Assembly: GCF_008122205.1 (NCBI RefSeq) | Contig: NZ_PHNJ01000001.1 | Span: 62,001 to 126,000, forward strand | DNA length: 64,000 nt | Source: Natronococcus pandeyae | Lineage (GTDB): Archaea; Halobacteriota; Halobacteria; Halobacteriales; Natrialbaceae | Reading direction: 5' to 3' | Part shown: positions 16,825 through 25,447 of the stretch, piece after piece | Layout: the number at the start of each line of letters is the position of its first letter | Numbering within the stretch: the stretch's first letter is position 1 | Notes under the pieces: model-generated | Database searches by the model: none | What the model saw: the letters and a program-made list of their open reading frames with translations, nothing else | What the model was told of the DNA's origin: nothing | Position numbers and translations under genes: made by a program

Positions 16825-17457
16825 ATGACCGACGTCCTGATACCCGGCGGCCGCGACGTTCGCGCCACGCTAGACGAACCCGAGACGGCGGACGAGGTGG
16901 ATGCAATCGTAATCGCCTGCCCGCCACACCCCCAGCACGGCGGCTCTCGTACGGACCAGCGGCTGATGGCCGTGAGCGAGGCCCTCCGCGAGGCCGGAAT
17001 CGCCTGCCTCCGGTTCGACTACGGCGAGTGGGACGACGGCTACGGCGAGCGCGAGGACGTCCGGAACGCGATCCGGTGGGCCGCGGACCGGGACGACGGG
17101 GAGGGCGCTGACGACCGCCCGATCGGCGTCTTCGGCTACAGTTTCGGGGCGTCGCAAGCGCTGCTCGCGTCGGCGACCGTCGACCGACCGGTCGCGGGCG
17201 TCGCCGCCCTCGCGCCGACAGCGACGCTCGAGGAGGATCTCGACGCCGTCGAGGCACTCTCGACGCTCGAGTCGCCGGCGCTGATACTCTACGGGGAGCG
17301 GGACACGACCGTCGACTGGGAACCGGTCGTCGAGCGGGCCCGCGAGCGAGGGGACGACGTGGTATCGCTGCCGGCCGATCACTTCTTCCTCGGGACGCAC
17401 GACGAACTCTCGCAGGAGGTCGTTGACTTCTTCGAACGACTGTTCGTGCGACCGTAA
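16825..17457 (+). CDS. alpha/beta hydrolase (dienelactone hydrolase-like)
   Basis: A 210-residue alpha/beta hydrolase. The nucleophile elbow is GYSFGAS with Ser106; the acid is the Asp in LYGERDTTVDW and the base His is in LPADHFFLGTHDEL. The segment ACPPHPQHGGSRTDQRLMAV is the short oxyanion-side block seen in small KANL3/dienelactone hydrolase-like proteins. The substrate, probably an ester or acyl group, is unknown. ATG at 16825 follows an ACGGTTAGCC context. No partner gene. Confidence 0.85.
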   Translation: MTDVLIPGGRDVRATLDEPETADEVDAIVIACPPHPQHGGSRTDQRLMAVSEALREAGIACLRFDYGEWDDGYGEREDVRNAIRWAADRDDGEGADDRPIGVFGYSFGASQALLASATVDRPVAGVAALAPTATLEEDLDAVEALSTLESPALILYGERDTTVDWEPVVERARERGDDVVSLPADHFFLGTHDELSQEVVDFFERLFVRP

Positions 17458-17851
17458 GCGCCCGCTACGGACGGGGGCGCGTCGTGTTTGAAGTAGAGTG
17501 GAGGGGAGTAGCGACCGCCTACGGCCCGTTCGTTCGAACGTATCCGATCGATACGGTTCGGTACGTTCCGGTACTCCGAACGGTATGCGGTCGTATCTGC
17601 CGCTCGGCAGCTATTTCTCGAGCGCTTAACAATAGTTCCGGAACAGTTCTTCTCGATTGGAGTATCAATGAGAGTGAAGGAGTTGCGAGTTAGTCAGCGG
17701 ACGGAACGTGGGGCGACCGGTGTCGGTCGTTCCGCCGCAGATCGCGCACTTCGAGGGGTAACGGGTGGAACGGTGGTACCGTTCGAAACGACGAATCGCG
17801 CCTCGAGCGCCGCCTATCGCTCGGGCGAGACCGCCATCGGGGTGAGTATCG
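17458..17851. other. intergenic region with nested inverted repeats
   Basis: About 390 bases with no secure gene. It is dense in palindromes: CGTTCGAACG at 17531-17540 and a stem pair at 17551-17586. A 63-codon open frame (17668-17859) runs into the WbqC start, but its Arg/Ser/Thr-rich product looks like non-coding sequence. Confidence 0.4.
17551..17586 (+). repeat. 11-bp inverted repeat (candidate operator or hairpin)
   Basis: ATACGGTTCGG and CCGAACGGTAT pair over 11 positions with one mismatch across a 14-nt loop that itself carries two GTAC sites. It lies about 270 nt before WbqC. Confidence 0.4.
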
Positions 17852-18646
17852 ATGGATGACGTAGTGGAGGAAGAACCGAGTCAACCGGGCGACGTCGGTC
17901 ACGCGCCGTCGGAGTCGCTCGAGTCGAACGCTCGGTCGCCGGTTTCGGCCGGACGCGATCGGACCGTCGCGATCCACCAGCCGAACTACCTGCCCTGGTT
18001 CGGCTACTTCCAGAAGATCCACCGGAGCGACGTCTTCGTCCTCCTCGACGACGTCGAGTACTCGTCGGATTCCTGGATCAACCGGAACAAGATCAAGACG
18101 CCCGACGGCTGGACGTGGCTCACCGTCCCGGTCCACGGCTCGAACGAATCGATCGCGGACGTCGAGATCGCGGGCGACAGGTGGGCCGACAAACACCGCA
18201 AGAGTCTCCAGGCGAGTTACGGCGGCGCCGCACACTACGACGAGTTCGCCGAGTTCTTCGCGGAGACGTACGCGCGCTCGTGGGAGTCGCTGTGCGAGTT
18301 GAACGTTCACCTGATCCAGGAGCTTTCCGAACGGATCGGACTCGAGTGCGAGTTCGTTCGCGCGTCGACGCTCGACGTCGACGCCACGAAGAGCGAGCGC
18401 ATCGTCCGACTCTGCGAGGCAGTCGACGCCGACCGGTACTTCTCCGGGGAGGGTGCCCGCTCGTACAACGACCACGACCGGTTCGAGGCGGCCGACATCG
18501 CCCTCGAGTACCAGTCCATCGAGCACCCCCGGTACGAGCAGCGCTTCGACGATTTCGTCCCGAACCTGTCCATCGTCGACGTGCTGATGAACGTCGGTGC
18601 CGAGGGCACGTACGACCGCTTCCGGTCGGTGAGCGCCGATGAGTAG
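17852..18646 (+). CDS. WbqC family protein
   Basis: A 264-residue protein. After a 38-residue variable acidic lead, VAIHQPNYLPWFGYFQKIHRSDVFVLLDDVEY and WINRNKIKTPDGWTWLTVPV (both in parts) are the hallmark blocks of the WbqC family, members of which sit in O-antigen and other surface-glycan clusters in bacteria. The biochemical role is not settled; acyl or aminoacyl transfer to sugars has been proposed. The stop overlaps the next gene by 8 nt, so the two are an operon. ATG at 17852 is first in frame. Confidence 0.85.
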   Translation: MDDVVEEEPSQPGDVGHAPSESLESNARSPVSAGRDRTVAIHQPNYLPWFGYFQKIHRSDVFVLLDDVEYSSDSWINRNKIKTPDGWTWLTVPVHGSNESIADVEIAGDRWADKHRKSLQASYGGAAHYDEFAEFFAETYARSWESLCELNVHLIQELSERIGLECEFVRASTLDVDATKSERIVRLCEAVDADRYFSGEGARSYNDHDRFEAADIALEYQSIEHPRYEQRFDDFVPNLSIVDVLMNVGAEGTYDRFRSVSADE

Positions 18647-19451
18647 TAGCACCGACCGTACCGACCAGGTGCGCACCGACGGCTGGGCGAAGGACTTCAG
18701 CTACGACTACTACCGGACGCTGCTCCGGACGCTCCAGACGAACTTCGATCTTCGGACGCTCTCGGAGTACCAGTCGCGCCGACCGACCGGCGAGCGCGTG
18801 GCGTTCGTTCGACACGACGTCGACGTCTGTCTCGAGCGAGCAGTCGAGATGGCGGAAGTCGAACACGAACTCGGCGTTCGGTCGACGTATATGGTGATCC
18901 CCGACTCGCCGCTGTACAACATCGAGGAGGAGAAGGATCTCCTGCACCTCATCCACGAGTTCGGTCACGAGATCGCCCTCCACTGTGATCTCGATCCCGC
19001 GGCGCCGGGTGGCGTCGACGCGTCCGCCGACGGACTCTCCCGCGCTGAGTTGCGACAGATCGAGGAGGACAAGCGCCGACTGGAAGCGATCGACATCCAG
19101 CCGATCACGTCGCTCTCGTTTCACCGACCGTCGGAGCGGGTTCTCGAGGGGCCGCGGACGATTGCAGGGATGGTCAACGCCTACAACCCGGACCTGCTGT
19201 CGGCGTACATCTCGGACTCGAGCGGCCGGTGGCGGGAAGGAAACCCGATCGAGTCGATCACCGAGAACGCCGCGGCGGACCGCTTACAGATACTGACCCA
19301 CCCGGTCTGGTGGGGCCAGCGTCATCTACCGCCGCTCGAGCGGTTCAACAGCGTTGCGGACAAGTTCGAGGTCCTGGACGAGCGAATGTACGACGAACTC
19401 GTCTCGATCTACTCGGCGTACGGCGAGCAGACGGATCGGATCGTCGTCTGA
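18639..19451 (+). CDS. polysaccharide deacetylase-like protein
   Basis: A 270-residue protein likely of the NodB-like carbohydrate esterase fold. VAFVRHDVDVCLERAVEMAEVEHELGVRSTYMV (in parts) holds the HDVD metal-binding motif expected at the first strand, GHEIALHCDLDP carries a second histidine pair, and LSFHRPSERV and LTHPVWWG later histidines. It would remove N-acetyl or similar groups from a sugar in a surface glycan. It overlaps the WbqC gene by 8 nt (GCCGATGAG), so the two products probably act in one pathway. Start ATG 18639. Confidence 0.75.
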   Translation: MSSSTDRTDQVRTDGWAKDFSYDYYRTLLRTLQTNFDLRTLSEYQSRRPTGERVAFVRHDVDVCLERAVEMAEVEHELGVRSTYMVIPDSPLYNIEEEKDLLHLIHEFGHEIALHCDLDPAAPGGVDASADGLSRAELRQIEEDKRRLEAIDIQPITSLSFHRPSERVLEGPRTIAGMVNAYNPDLLSAYISDSSGRWREGNPIESITENAAADRLQILTHPVWWGQRHLPPLERFNSVADKFEVLDERMYDELVSIYSAYGEQTDRIVV

Positions 19452-19499
19452 TCACCTCCGGTGTCGTCTGCTCGCCGTTTGCTCGCCGATCACCCTCGC

Positions 19500-21365
19500 T
19501 CAGTCTCTTCCGTGGCGGGTCAGGCAGTTCGAGAGGCCGATCAACTCGACGGGTTCGGAGTTGTCTGGCGAGTAGACCACCATCTGTCCTTTCTCCATGT
19601 AGGGCACCTTCGACTCGAGGTTGCTCGGGATGTTGACGCTCTTGATGGCGTCCTCGTCGCCCAGGTTGAGCACGACGGTGGTGTTGATCTGTTTGAAGAC
19701 GGCGTCGTCGATGTCCTGGGGGTCCTGTGTGATGAGGAAGAGGCCGAGTCGCTCCTTGCGGCCCTGTTTGGCGGCCTCGGCGAACTTGGTGATGACCTTC
19801 CGTGCCTGGACGCTGTCGGCGTCGGTGAGGAAGTTGTGGGCCTCGTCCATCCCGAGCACGAGCGGCGTCTCCTTGATCCGGTCGTGGGTCGGGTCGTTCG
19901 AGAGTTTCTCGTCGATCAGCAGCGAGGAGAGTGCGAGGACGACGGCCTCGGTCGCTCGCGTATCCGAGATGTGGTAGGTCGGGACGACGGTGAGTCCGCC
20001 GGGGCGGACGAACTCGTGGATCAGGTCGGTGATCGCTCGCGCGTCCTGGTCGAAGACGTCGTCGAAGCCGAACACTCGCCGGCGGACGGCGTCGTAGGTC
20101 GCCTCGTGGACGCGCCCGGACTCGTCGAGTTCCTCGCGCAGGGCGGGGTCGTCGAGGAACGATTTGAACTCCGCGTAGGAGCCGTCGTTCCCGTACTCCC
20201 TGAAGAAGCGGTCGATCAGGAACGTGAGCGCGCCGTACTGGTTGTCGTTGAGCGAGCCGCCGGAGACGAGCCACGGCCGCGTTCGACACATCGAGAACGG
20301 GATCGTGAACTCGACTTGCTCCGCGCGGTGGTGGCCCGCGGAGTACGTGGCGTCGCCGACTTTCGGCACGAAGGCGGTCGTGTCCGCGACGCCGCCGTGG
20401 GCGATCCCCTCGCGCTCGAGCCGGCGCGCGTACTCGTCGTCCAGGTCGGGGTTGTCGTCGTGCATCTGGGCGTACTCGTCTTGGGGGTCGAACTGGACGA
20501 CGGCCGGGCCGACGGTGCGTCCGTCTTCCATCGGGTACTGGCGCTCCTCGGCGAGGTACTGCCGAAGGATATTCTTCGCGCCGTGGGTCTTCCCGGAGCC
20601 CGTTCCGCCGGCGATCAGCGTGTGCCGGAAGACGAGCGGATCGCCGGCCTCGTAGTCGTCTTTCACCCGATAATCGATCGTCGGCGGTGAGGCGGCCGTT
20701 CGCACCTTCTCGCCGCCAACGGAGAGGTGACCGAGAAAGACGCCGTCCTCGGGCATCTTCAGCCCCGTCTTGATCTCGTTGATGTCGTTCGCCCGTCGGA
20801 CCACCGTCTGGGGTTTGGGAACGCGGTCGGTCATCCGCCGCTTGAGTTCGCCGTCATCTTCGTACAGAATGGCGACCGGCTCGAGCGACGCGACGAACTT
20901 GTAGTCGGCCTCGTCGACCGTATCGCGTCGCATCGCGCGCCGGGCGTGGATCTCCGTCGCGTCGTCGGCGTGGTACTGCTGGGCGTACTCGAGACCAGTG
21001 ATCCGACAGAACAGCGACTCGCCGTTCGCGTTCCCACCGGCACGCTCCGGACTGGCGGTCGCCGCCCCGTCGGGGTACGGCGCGATCAGGTAACTCCCGA
21101 TTCGAATCGACGAGCGATTACCGCGGGTGACGTACGCGCGCAGCGACGTGTCGTCCTCGTCCTCGGCGATGCGAAGTCCCTGTGAGACGCAGATCGTTCC
21201 GATGCCGACGTCCTCGCCGTCGGGTTCGACCCCCATCGGTTCGAAGTCGGTCGTCGCCGTCGCTCGGTCCGCGTCCGCCGATCGTGACCCCGTCTCGTCC
21301 GATTCCGCCTCCAAATCGGCTTCGGAACCAGTGTCGAACTCGTTGAAGTCACCCAGATCCGTCAT
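19500..21365 (-). CDS. herA: HerA-like hexameric DNA translocase
   Basis: A 621-residue ATPase of the HerA/FtsK superfamily. An acidic N-terminal 50 residues precede a HAS-barrel-like region, the Walker A AGGTGSGKTHG (252-262), the Walker B LVLGMDEAHNFL, and the arginine-containing sensor region LFLITQDPQDIDDAVF. HerA works with NurA nuclease to resect double-strand ends. NurA is encoded 1.4 kb upstream on the same strand (22788-24056) with two small genes between. ATG at 21365 is used; 27 nt more would be available at 21392. Confidence 0.85.
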   Translation of the reverse strand: MTDLGDFNEFDTGSEADLEAESDETGSRSADADRATATTDFEPMGVEPDGEDVGIGTICVSQGLRIAEDEDDTSLRAYVTRGNRSSIRIGSYLIAPYPDGAATASPERAGGNANGESLFCRITGLEYAQQYHADDATEIHARRAMRRDTVDEADYKFVASLEPVAILYEDDGELKRRMTDRVPKPQTVVRRANDINEIKTGLKMPEDGVFLGHLSVGGEKVRTAASPPTIDYRVKDDYEAGDPLVFRHTLIAGGTGSGKTHGAKNILRQYLAEERQYPMEDGRTVGPAVVQFDPQDEYAQMHDDNPDLDDEYARRLEREGIAHGGVADTTAFVPKVGDATYSAGHHRAEQVEFTIPFSMCRTRPWLVSGGSLNDNQYGALTFLIDRFFREYGNDGSYAEFKSFLDDPALREELDESGRVHEATYDAVRRRVFGFDDVFDQDARAITDLIHEFVRPGGLTVVPTYHISDTRATEAVVLALSSLLIDEKLSNDPTHDRIKETPLVLGMDEAHNFLTDADSVQARKVITKFAEAAKQGRKERLGLFLITQDPQDIDDAVFKQINTTVVLNLGDEDAIKSVNIPSNLESKVPYMEKGQMVVYSPDNSEPVELIGLSNCLTRHGRD

Positions 21366-21537
21366 ATCACGCCAATGAGCACCAGACTTCAAACGCGTTT
21401 CCCTCCGGATCCGTTGAATATTTCGAGCGGGCGACAGTCACGCGTCGCTGTCCGGAATCGCAGAAGACGTCCGAACAACGGTAGCTGGAACGAAAACCGG
21501 AACGCGGGGGCGGTGAGGGGTCGTTTGGCGGGCCGTC

Positions 21538-22164
21538 TCAGTTCGACACCGACGGCGTCGATCGATCGGAGCGCCGGACCGTGCCGGACTCCCGGTCGAA
21601 CTCGAGTGCACCGACGTCGTCCATCGCCGGGAGGTGGCTGTGGTGGAGCGAGATCCTCGCCTCCTCGGGGTCCGACAGTGACCCCGCCTCGCGTGTGGCG
21701 AGTTCGGACGCGAGCCGGTCGACTGAAACCGGACGCTCTCGTTCCCGGAGGATCGAGTAGAGCTGCGTCCGGACCGGGTGAACGAGCACTTCGAGCAGCC
21801 GATCCTGGGCATCACAGCGTTCGAGGAGCCTCGAGAGATCGCGCAGCGGCAGCGGCGTGTCGTCCTCGAGAACCACGGTTTCGTCGTCCCACTCGAGGAT
21901 TCCATACTCGGCCAGCCGCGGCAGGTGGTTGTGGACGAGACTGATCCGGACTTCGTGGTACAGCTGACCGTCCGCCTCGTCGTCCGCCTCCTGTCGGGCG
22001 ACCGCACCAGTAAGCTCCGTGAGTGTGAACGGTGACTCTCCGGAGCGGAGCACCTCCAGCAGCCGGATCCGGCGGGGGTGACGGAGAGTCTCGTACCACT
22101 CCGCGGGAATTTCGCTCAAAGACCCCCGCGTTCCGTCACCGCCGATTTGAACGTCGGAACTCAT
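21538..22164 (-). CDS. double winged-helix regulator, DUF7344 type
   Basis: A 208-residue protein with two tandem winged helices of the DUF7344 type. Domain 1 (about 20-90) has LRHPRRIRLLEVLRSGESPFTLTELTGAV and ISLVHNHLPRLAEYGILEWDDE (in parts); domain 2 (about 115-195) has LVHPVRTQLYSILRERERPVSVDRLA and ISLHHSHLPAMDDVGALEFD. The repeated VxxxHxHLP block is the family mark. It is probably a DNA-binding regulator. ATG at 22164 gives MSSDVQ. It lies between herA and nurA. Confidence 0.8.
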   Translation of the reverse strand: MSSDVQIGGDGTRGSLSEIPAEWYETLRHPRRIRLLEVLRSGESPFTLTELTGAVARQEADDEADGQLYHEVRISLVHNHLPRLAEYGILEWDDETVVLEDDTPLPLRDLSRLLERCDAQDRLLEVLVHPVRTQLYSILRERERPVSVDRLASELATREAGSLSDPEEARISLHHSHLPAMDDVGALEFDRESGTVRRSDRSTPSVSN

Positions 22165-22228
22165 TACTCGCATACAGCGGTGCAACATGAATAAACACGC
22201 CTCCAAAACAGTTTGGGTTGGATGTTTG

Positions 22229-22372
22229 ATGAGAACGCAGGATCCGAGCGATGACGACCACTATCACCCGAAACCATCCGAAATAGGATCAGCGAGGCCC
22301 GTGACGAACTGGACCGAGGTACCGGTCGACAGGACAGCAGCCGAGACCGACCGAGTCTCTGTTGCGACGTGA
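22229..22372 (+). CDS. possible small acidic protein
   Basis: A 47-codon open frame starting at ATG 22229 (an alternative ATG at 22187 adds 14 residues). Its product MRTQDPSDDDHYHPKPSEIG, followed by SARPVTNWTEVPVDR, has haloarchaeal composition and third-position GC, and the region lies in a 297-nt divergent gap. No family is recognised. It may be chance. Confidence 0.3.
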   Translation: MRTQDPSDDDHYHPKPSEIGSARPVTNWTEVPVDRTAAETDRVSVAT

Positions 22373-22461
22373 CCGAGATCGCCCGCTTCGTTCGGGTGAT
22401 CGCTTCGCAAAACGGGAGTCTCGCCCGGTCCTTTTTGCGTCTCCGAACCGTACGCTGTGGT

Positions 22462-22791
22462 ATGCTTATCGTACGCGGTCGCGCAGGCGGGACCGAACTG
22501 TCGGGTACGGTGTACGAGCGCGGGGAACAGCCCCCCTCGTTCCGGGGTGCACCCGACGAAGACGCCGCGTACGTCTGGATCTGCGACGAGTTCTACGAGG
22601 TCGACAGCGGTGGCAGCGTCCAGGTCATCGACGGACGAACGGTCCACCTCGCGTTCGAGTCACCGATGCCGCGCGGCTTCGACACCCGGGACCAGGCACT
22701 CGAGGGGGCGAAAGAACACGTTCGCACCCAGTTCGCCAGAATCGGCGTCGACCCCGCCGACGTCGAACTCGAGGTCGAGACGGAAACTTAG
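22462..22791 (+). CDS. small haloarchaeal protein, DUF7113-like
   Basis: A 109-residue soluble protein. MLIVRGRAGGTELSGTVYERG starts a beta-rich fold (in parts), with VWICDEFYEVDSGGSVQVID in the middle and a C-terminal alpha/beta piece (HVRTQFARIGVDPADVELEVE). It resembles the DUF7113 family from memory. It is convergent with nurA, overlapping it by 4 nt at the stops. No motif suggests catalysis. Confidence 0.7.
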   Translation: MLIVRGRAGGTELSGTVYERGEQPPSFRGAPDEDAAYVWICDEFYEVDSGGSVQVIDGRTVHLAFESPMPRGFDTRDQALEGAKEHVRTQFARIGVDPADVELEVETET

Positions 22792-24056
22792 TCCAGCTCC
22801 TCGCCCCAGCGGTGGTCGTCGTAGCTTCGGTCCTGGCTCGTCTCGAACCGCGTCTCGAGCGTTTCGCGGAGCGACGCCTTCTCCGAACTGCTGATCCGGG
22901 CGAGTTCGTCGGCCTTCTCGATGATCGTCGGCGGACCGTGGGCGACGGCGACGTTCTGGAGGAGTTGCATCGTCAGCCGCTCGCGCGTCTCCGGATCGCG
23001 GGTGAACGCGTAGGGGGCCTCGATCCGGTAGATGAGGTCATCTCGCGGGTCGTAGATCACGAAGAACGTCACCTCGTACTCCTCGCGCGGATGTTCGCGG
23101 TCGACACCGAGCGCGTCACCCTCGGCCGAGAGCGGCCGGTCGACGCCGCCCCGGGAGCGAAACCAGTTCGTGTACGTCAGCGACGACGTGTCTCGCTCCC
23201 AGCGGTCACCCTCGACGTCGTCGACGTACTCGCCCTGCTCGAGCAGTCGGGTGAACAGCGCCGAGTCGTCGGTCCAGGGTGCGTCGCCGCCTTTCGCCTT
23301 CACCGCGCGCGTGATGACTCGCGTCGCCGGGTTCTTCACGAAGCCGACGAGCGGAACGTCGCGGTCGACGAACTCCTCGACCAGCCGGACGTAGTTCTCG
23401 AGGACGGTCGTCGGCCGCGGATCCTCGATCAGGAAGTCGGCGAGATCGGGATGCTGGTCGGCCCAGCGAAGCAGCCCACGCGGGTACAGCGGGCCGTCGA
23501 GCACGAGCAGGTCCTCGACGTCGGCGGCGTGGTCGCGGGCGTGGGTACTTTCTGCGAAGTACAGCGCGAGCGCGTGGACGATCCCCTCCGCGAACTGCGG
23601 AAGCGGTGGCACCTTGACGACCCGGCTCCGGCTGTACTCCTCGTCGAACGTGCCCCACGTTTCGTCGACGGTCATCGTCTCGTCGTTCGAGTGAACCGTC
23701 GCGACGACGGTCCGCGAGCGGTGCAAGTCGAGGTCGCTCGGCGTCGCGCTCATCGCCGCCTGCGCGATGTCGATGACCAGTCCGTTCTTGAACGTCGTGG
23801 GGTTGATCGTCCCGGCGTCGAGGCCGTGTTCGGTCGGAAACGGCCGCTCGCAGAGCGCCACGTCCTCGCAGTCGACGACCCGCCGAGCGCGGTCGTCGAT
23901 CGGCTCGAGGATCGTCCGCCCGTCCTGGACGAGCGGGTCGAGGAACTCGTTCCAGACGGTCTCGGCGAACGCCCGGTGGTCGCGCTCGTCGGCACCGTGG
24001 TCGATCCGCCCCGCGAGTTGGGCGATGCCGTCGAAGTGGACCGGATCGAGTGTCAT
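22788..24056 (-). CDS. nurA: NurA-type 5'-3' nuclease
   Basis: A 422-residue NurA-domain protein. The two metal-binding aspartates expected of NurA are visible: Asp96 in GLVIDIAQAAM and Asp187 in VLDGPLYPRG, with PFTRDPETRERL-like helices later and FFVIYDP near the last strand. NurA and HerA form a 5'-3' resection complex at DNA double-strand ends. In this window the herA gene is 1.4 kb further along the same strand, separated by a winged-helix gene and the opposite-strand DUF7113 gene. ATG at 24056 starts MTLDPVHF. Confidence 0.78.
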   Translation of the reverse strand: MTLDPVHFDGIAQLAGRIDHGADERDHRAFAETVWNEFLDPLVQDGRTILEPIDDRARRVVDCEDVALCERPFPTEHGLDAGTINPTTFKNGLVIDIAQAAMSATPSDLDLHRSRTVVATVHSNDETMTVDETWGTFDEEYSRSRVVKVPPLPQFAEGIVHALALYFAESTHARDHAADVEDLLVLDGPLYPRGLLRWADQHPDLADFLIEDPRPTTVLENYVRLVEEFVDRDVPLVGFVKNPATRVITRAVKAKGGDAPWTDDSALFTRLLEQGEYVDDVEGDRWERDTSSLTYTNWFRSRGGVDRPLSAEGDALGVDREHPREEYEVTFFVIYDPRDDLIYRIEAPYAFTRDPETRERLTMQLLQNVAVAHGPPTIIEKADELARISSSEKASLRETLETRFETSQDRSYDDHRWGEELD

Positions 24057-24138
24057 ACAGGTGGCTCCCAGCCCACTCGCAAAAAGACAGCGGTAGGCCA
24101 GGAGGCGACTCGAGGGGGAACGGCACGAGCGACCACGA

Positions 24139-25302
24139 TCACTCGGTCGCTATCGCTCGCAGGCGGTCGACGCGCGTTTCGACCGACGGATGGTCGACGG
24201 CGGATCCGGCCGCGGCGGCCGAGGATCTCGCGCCCCACTCCAGCACTTCGGCAACCGGCCCGAAGTACGTGCTCTCGTGAACGGAGCCGAGCGGCCAGAC
24301 GCGATCGAGCAGTCGAACGGAGAGGTGTCGCTCCGGTCGGGAGACGAGATCCGTCGGGTACGGAAGAAGCGAAACGGCCAGTACGCCGTGGTTTCGTGCA
24401 CGTGCGTCTACCTCGACGGGTGATCGGTCGTGTAGCGTCTCGAGCGCACCCGCCAGCGGTGCCGCCGTCCCGACGATCTCTACGGCGCCACGATCGGCGG
24501 CCAGCTCCCGTGCGCGGGTGATCGGTGCCGTGACGCGACCCATAGTGTACTGGAACAGTCCGACGGCCAGGGTGAACGCCCACACGTGAGCGACCAGCAG
24601 GATGAAACTCGGAACCGAGAACCACTCGCCTAGCGCGAGCGCCGAGTAGCCGACCGTGAGGAACGCGTACGATCCGATGACGCCGGCCTCGACGTTGATC
24701 GGCTTCGCGCCGAACGTCGGCATGAGCAAGAGACACAGCTGGAAGAGCACGTTGTTGACGACGAAAACCCCACAGACGATCGTCATGAGCGTGCTGTCGC
24801 GGTTCCCGACGTGGGCGAGTTCGTGGGCGAGGACGGCGTCGAGTTCCTCGTCCTCGAGTCGCTCGCACAGCGCCGAGGTGACGACGACGATGGCGTTTCC
24901 CGGCCGACCGACGGTGAACGCGTTCGGGACCGACGCTTCCGCGACGACGACGTCGGGCGCAGGCACGCCAGCCTGTTTCGCCAGCCGCGTCACTCGCGGC
25001 TCGAGGGTGGTGCCGTCGATGAGATGCTCCTCGTCGAGGAACTGACGCGGATCGAGCCACCGGTGGGTCAACACGTACGTGCCGGCTATCAGCAGCGGCG
25101 TGAGCACCCCGATCCAGACGAGCCACGGCACGCCGGTGACGACGGCGGCCGAAGCGAGACCGACTCCCTCGAGGATCGCCGCGAGCGACCGGCCGACGTA
25201 GGTGATCGCTGCGGCGAGAACCACGTACGGTCCGACGACGAGACACATCCCGAGGACGATCCACAACTGGAGCCGACGGTCCGGCGCGAGGTAACGACCC
25301 AT
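24139..25302 (-). CDS. M48 family membrane metalloprotease (HtpX-like)
   Basis: A 387-residue zinc protease anchored by two N-terminal helices (LQLWIVLGMCLVVGPYVVLAAAI; VTGVPWLVWIGVLTPLLIAGTYVL) and two further hydrophobic segments after the active site. The zinc site is HELAH in DAVLAHELAHVGNRDS; the third ligand is the Glu in ITRARELAADRGAVEI. NAFTVGRPGNAIVVVTSAL is a classic M48 block. It probably degrades damaged membrane proteins. The ATG at 25302 leaves room for the gpmI promoter; a start at 25410 would add 36 residues. Confidence 0.88.
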   Translation of the reverse strand: MGRYLAPDRRLQLWIVLGMCLVVGPYVVLAAAITYVGRSLAAILEGVGLASAAVVTGVPWLVWIGVLTPLLIAGTYVLTHRWLDPRQFLDEEHLIDGTTLEPRVTRLAKQAGVPAPDVVVAEASVPNAFTVGRPGNAIVVVTSALCERLEDEELDAVLAHELAHVGNRDSTLMTIVCGVFVVNNVLFQLCLLLMPTFGAKPINVEAGVIGSYAFLTVGYSALALGEWFSVPSFILLVAHVWAFTLAVGLFQYTMGRVTAPITRARELAADRGAVEIVGTAAPLAGALETLHDRSPVEVDARARNHGVLAVSLLPYPTDLVSRPERHLSVRLLDRVWPLGSVHESTYFGPVAEVLEWGARSSAAAAGSAVDHPSVETRVDRLRAIATE

Positions 25303-25447
25303 CTCGTCTCGAATCTGGGGCGGGAGTCCTATCCGTTTTTCTGTAGGTGTCGAGACGGACTGTTGTCCCGATCCCCGTCGTCGGGAGGGGCGAACGCGGT
25401 GCCCGAACAACGACAGCTAGTTACGCCGGGCTGGTTACACGTCGGAT

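Noticed and set aside
16497-16868. 123-codon minus-strand frame opposite the remnant upstream of the hydrolase
   Set aside because: Thr/Ser/Val-rich product looks like the antisense of coding-type DNA, and its start would overlap the hydrolase gene.
17668-17859. A 63-codon open frame ending at the WbqC start
   Set aside because: Its Arg/Ser/Thr-rich product and the lack of any start context suggest non-coding sequence; the stop overlap with WbqC is probably chance.
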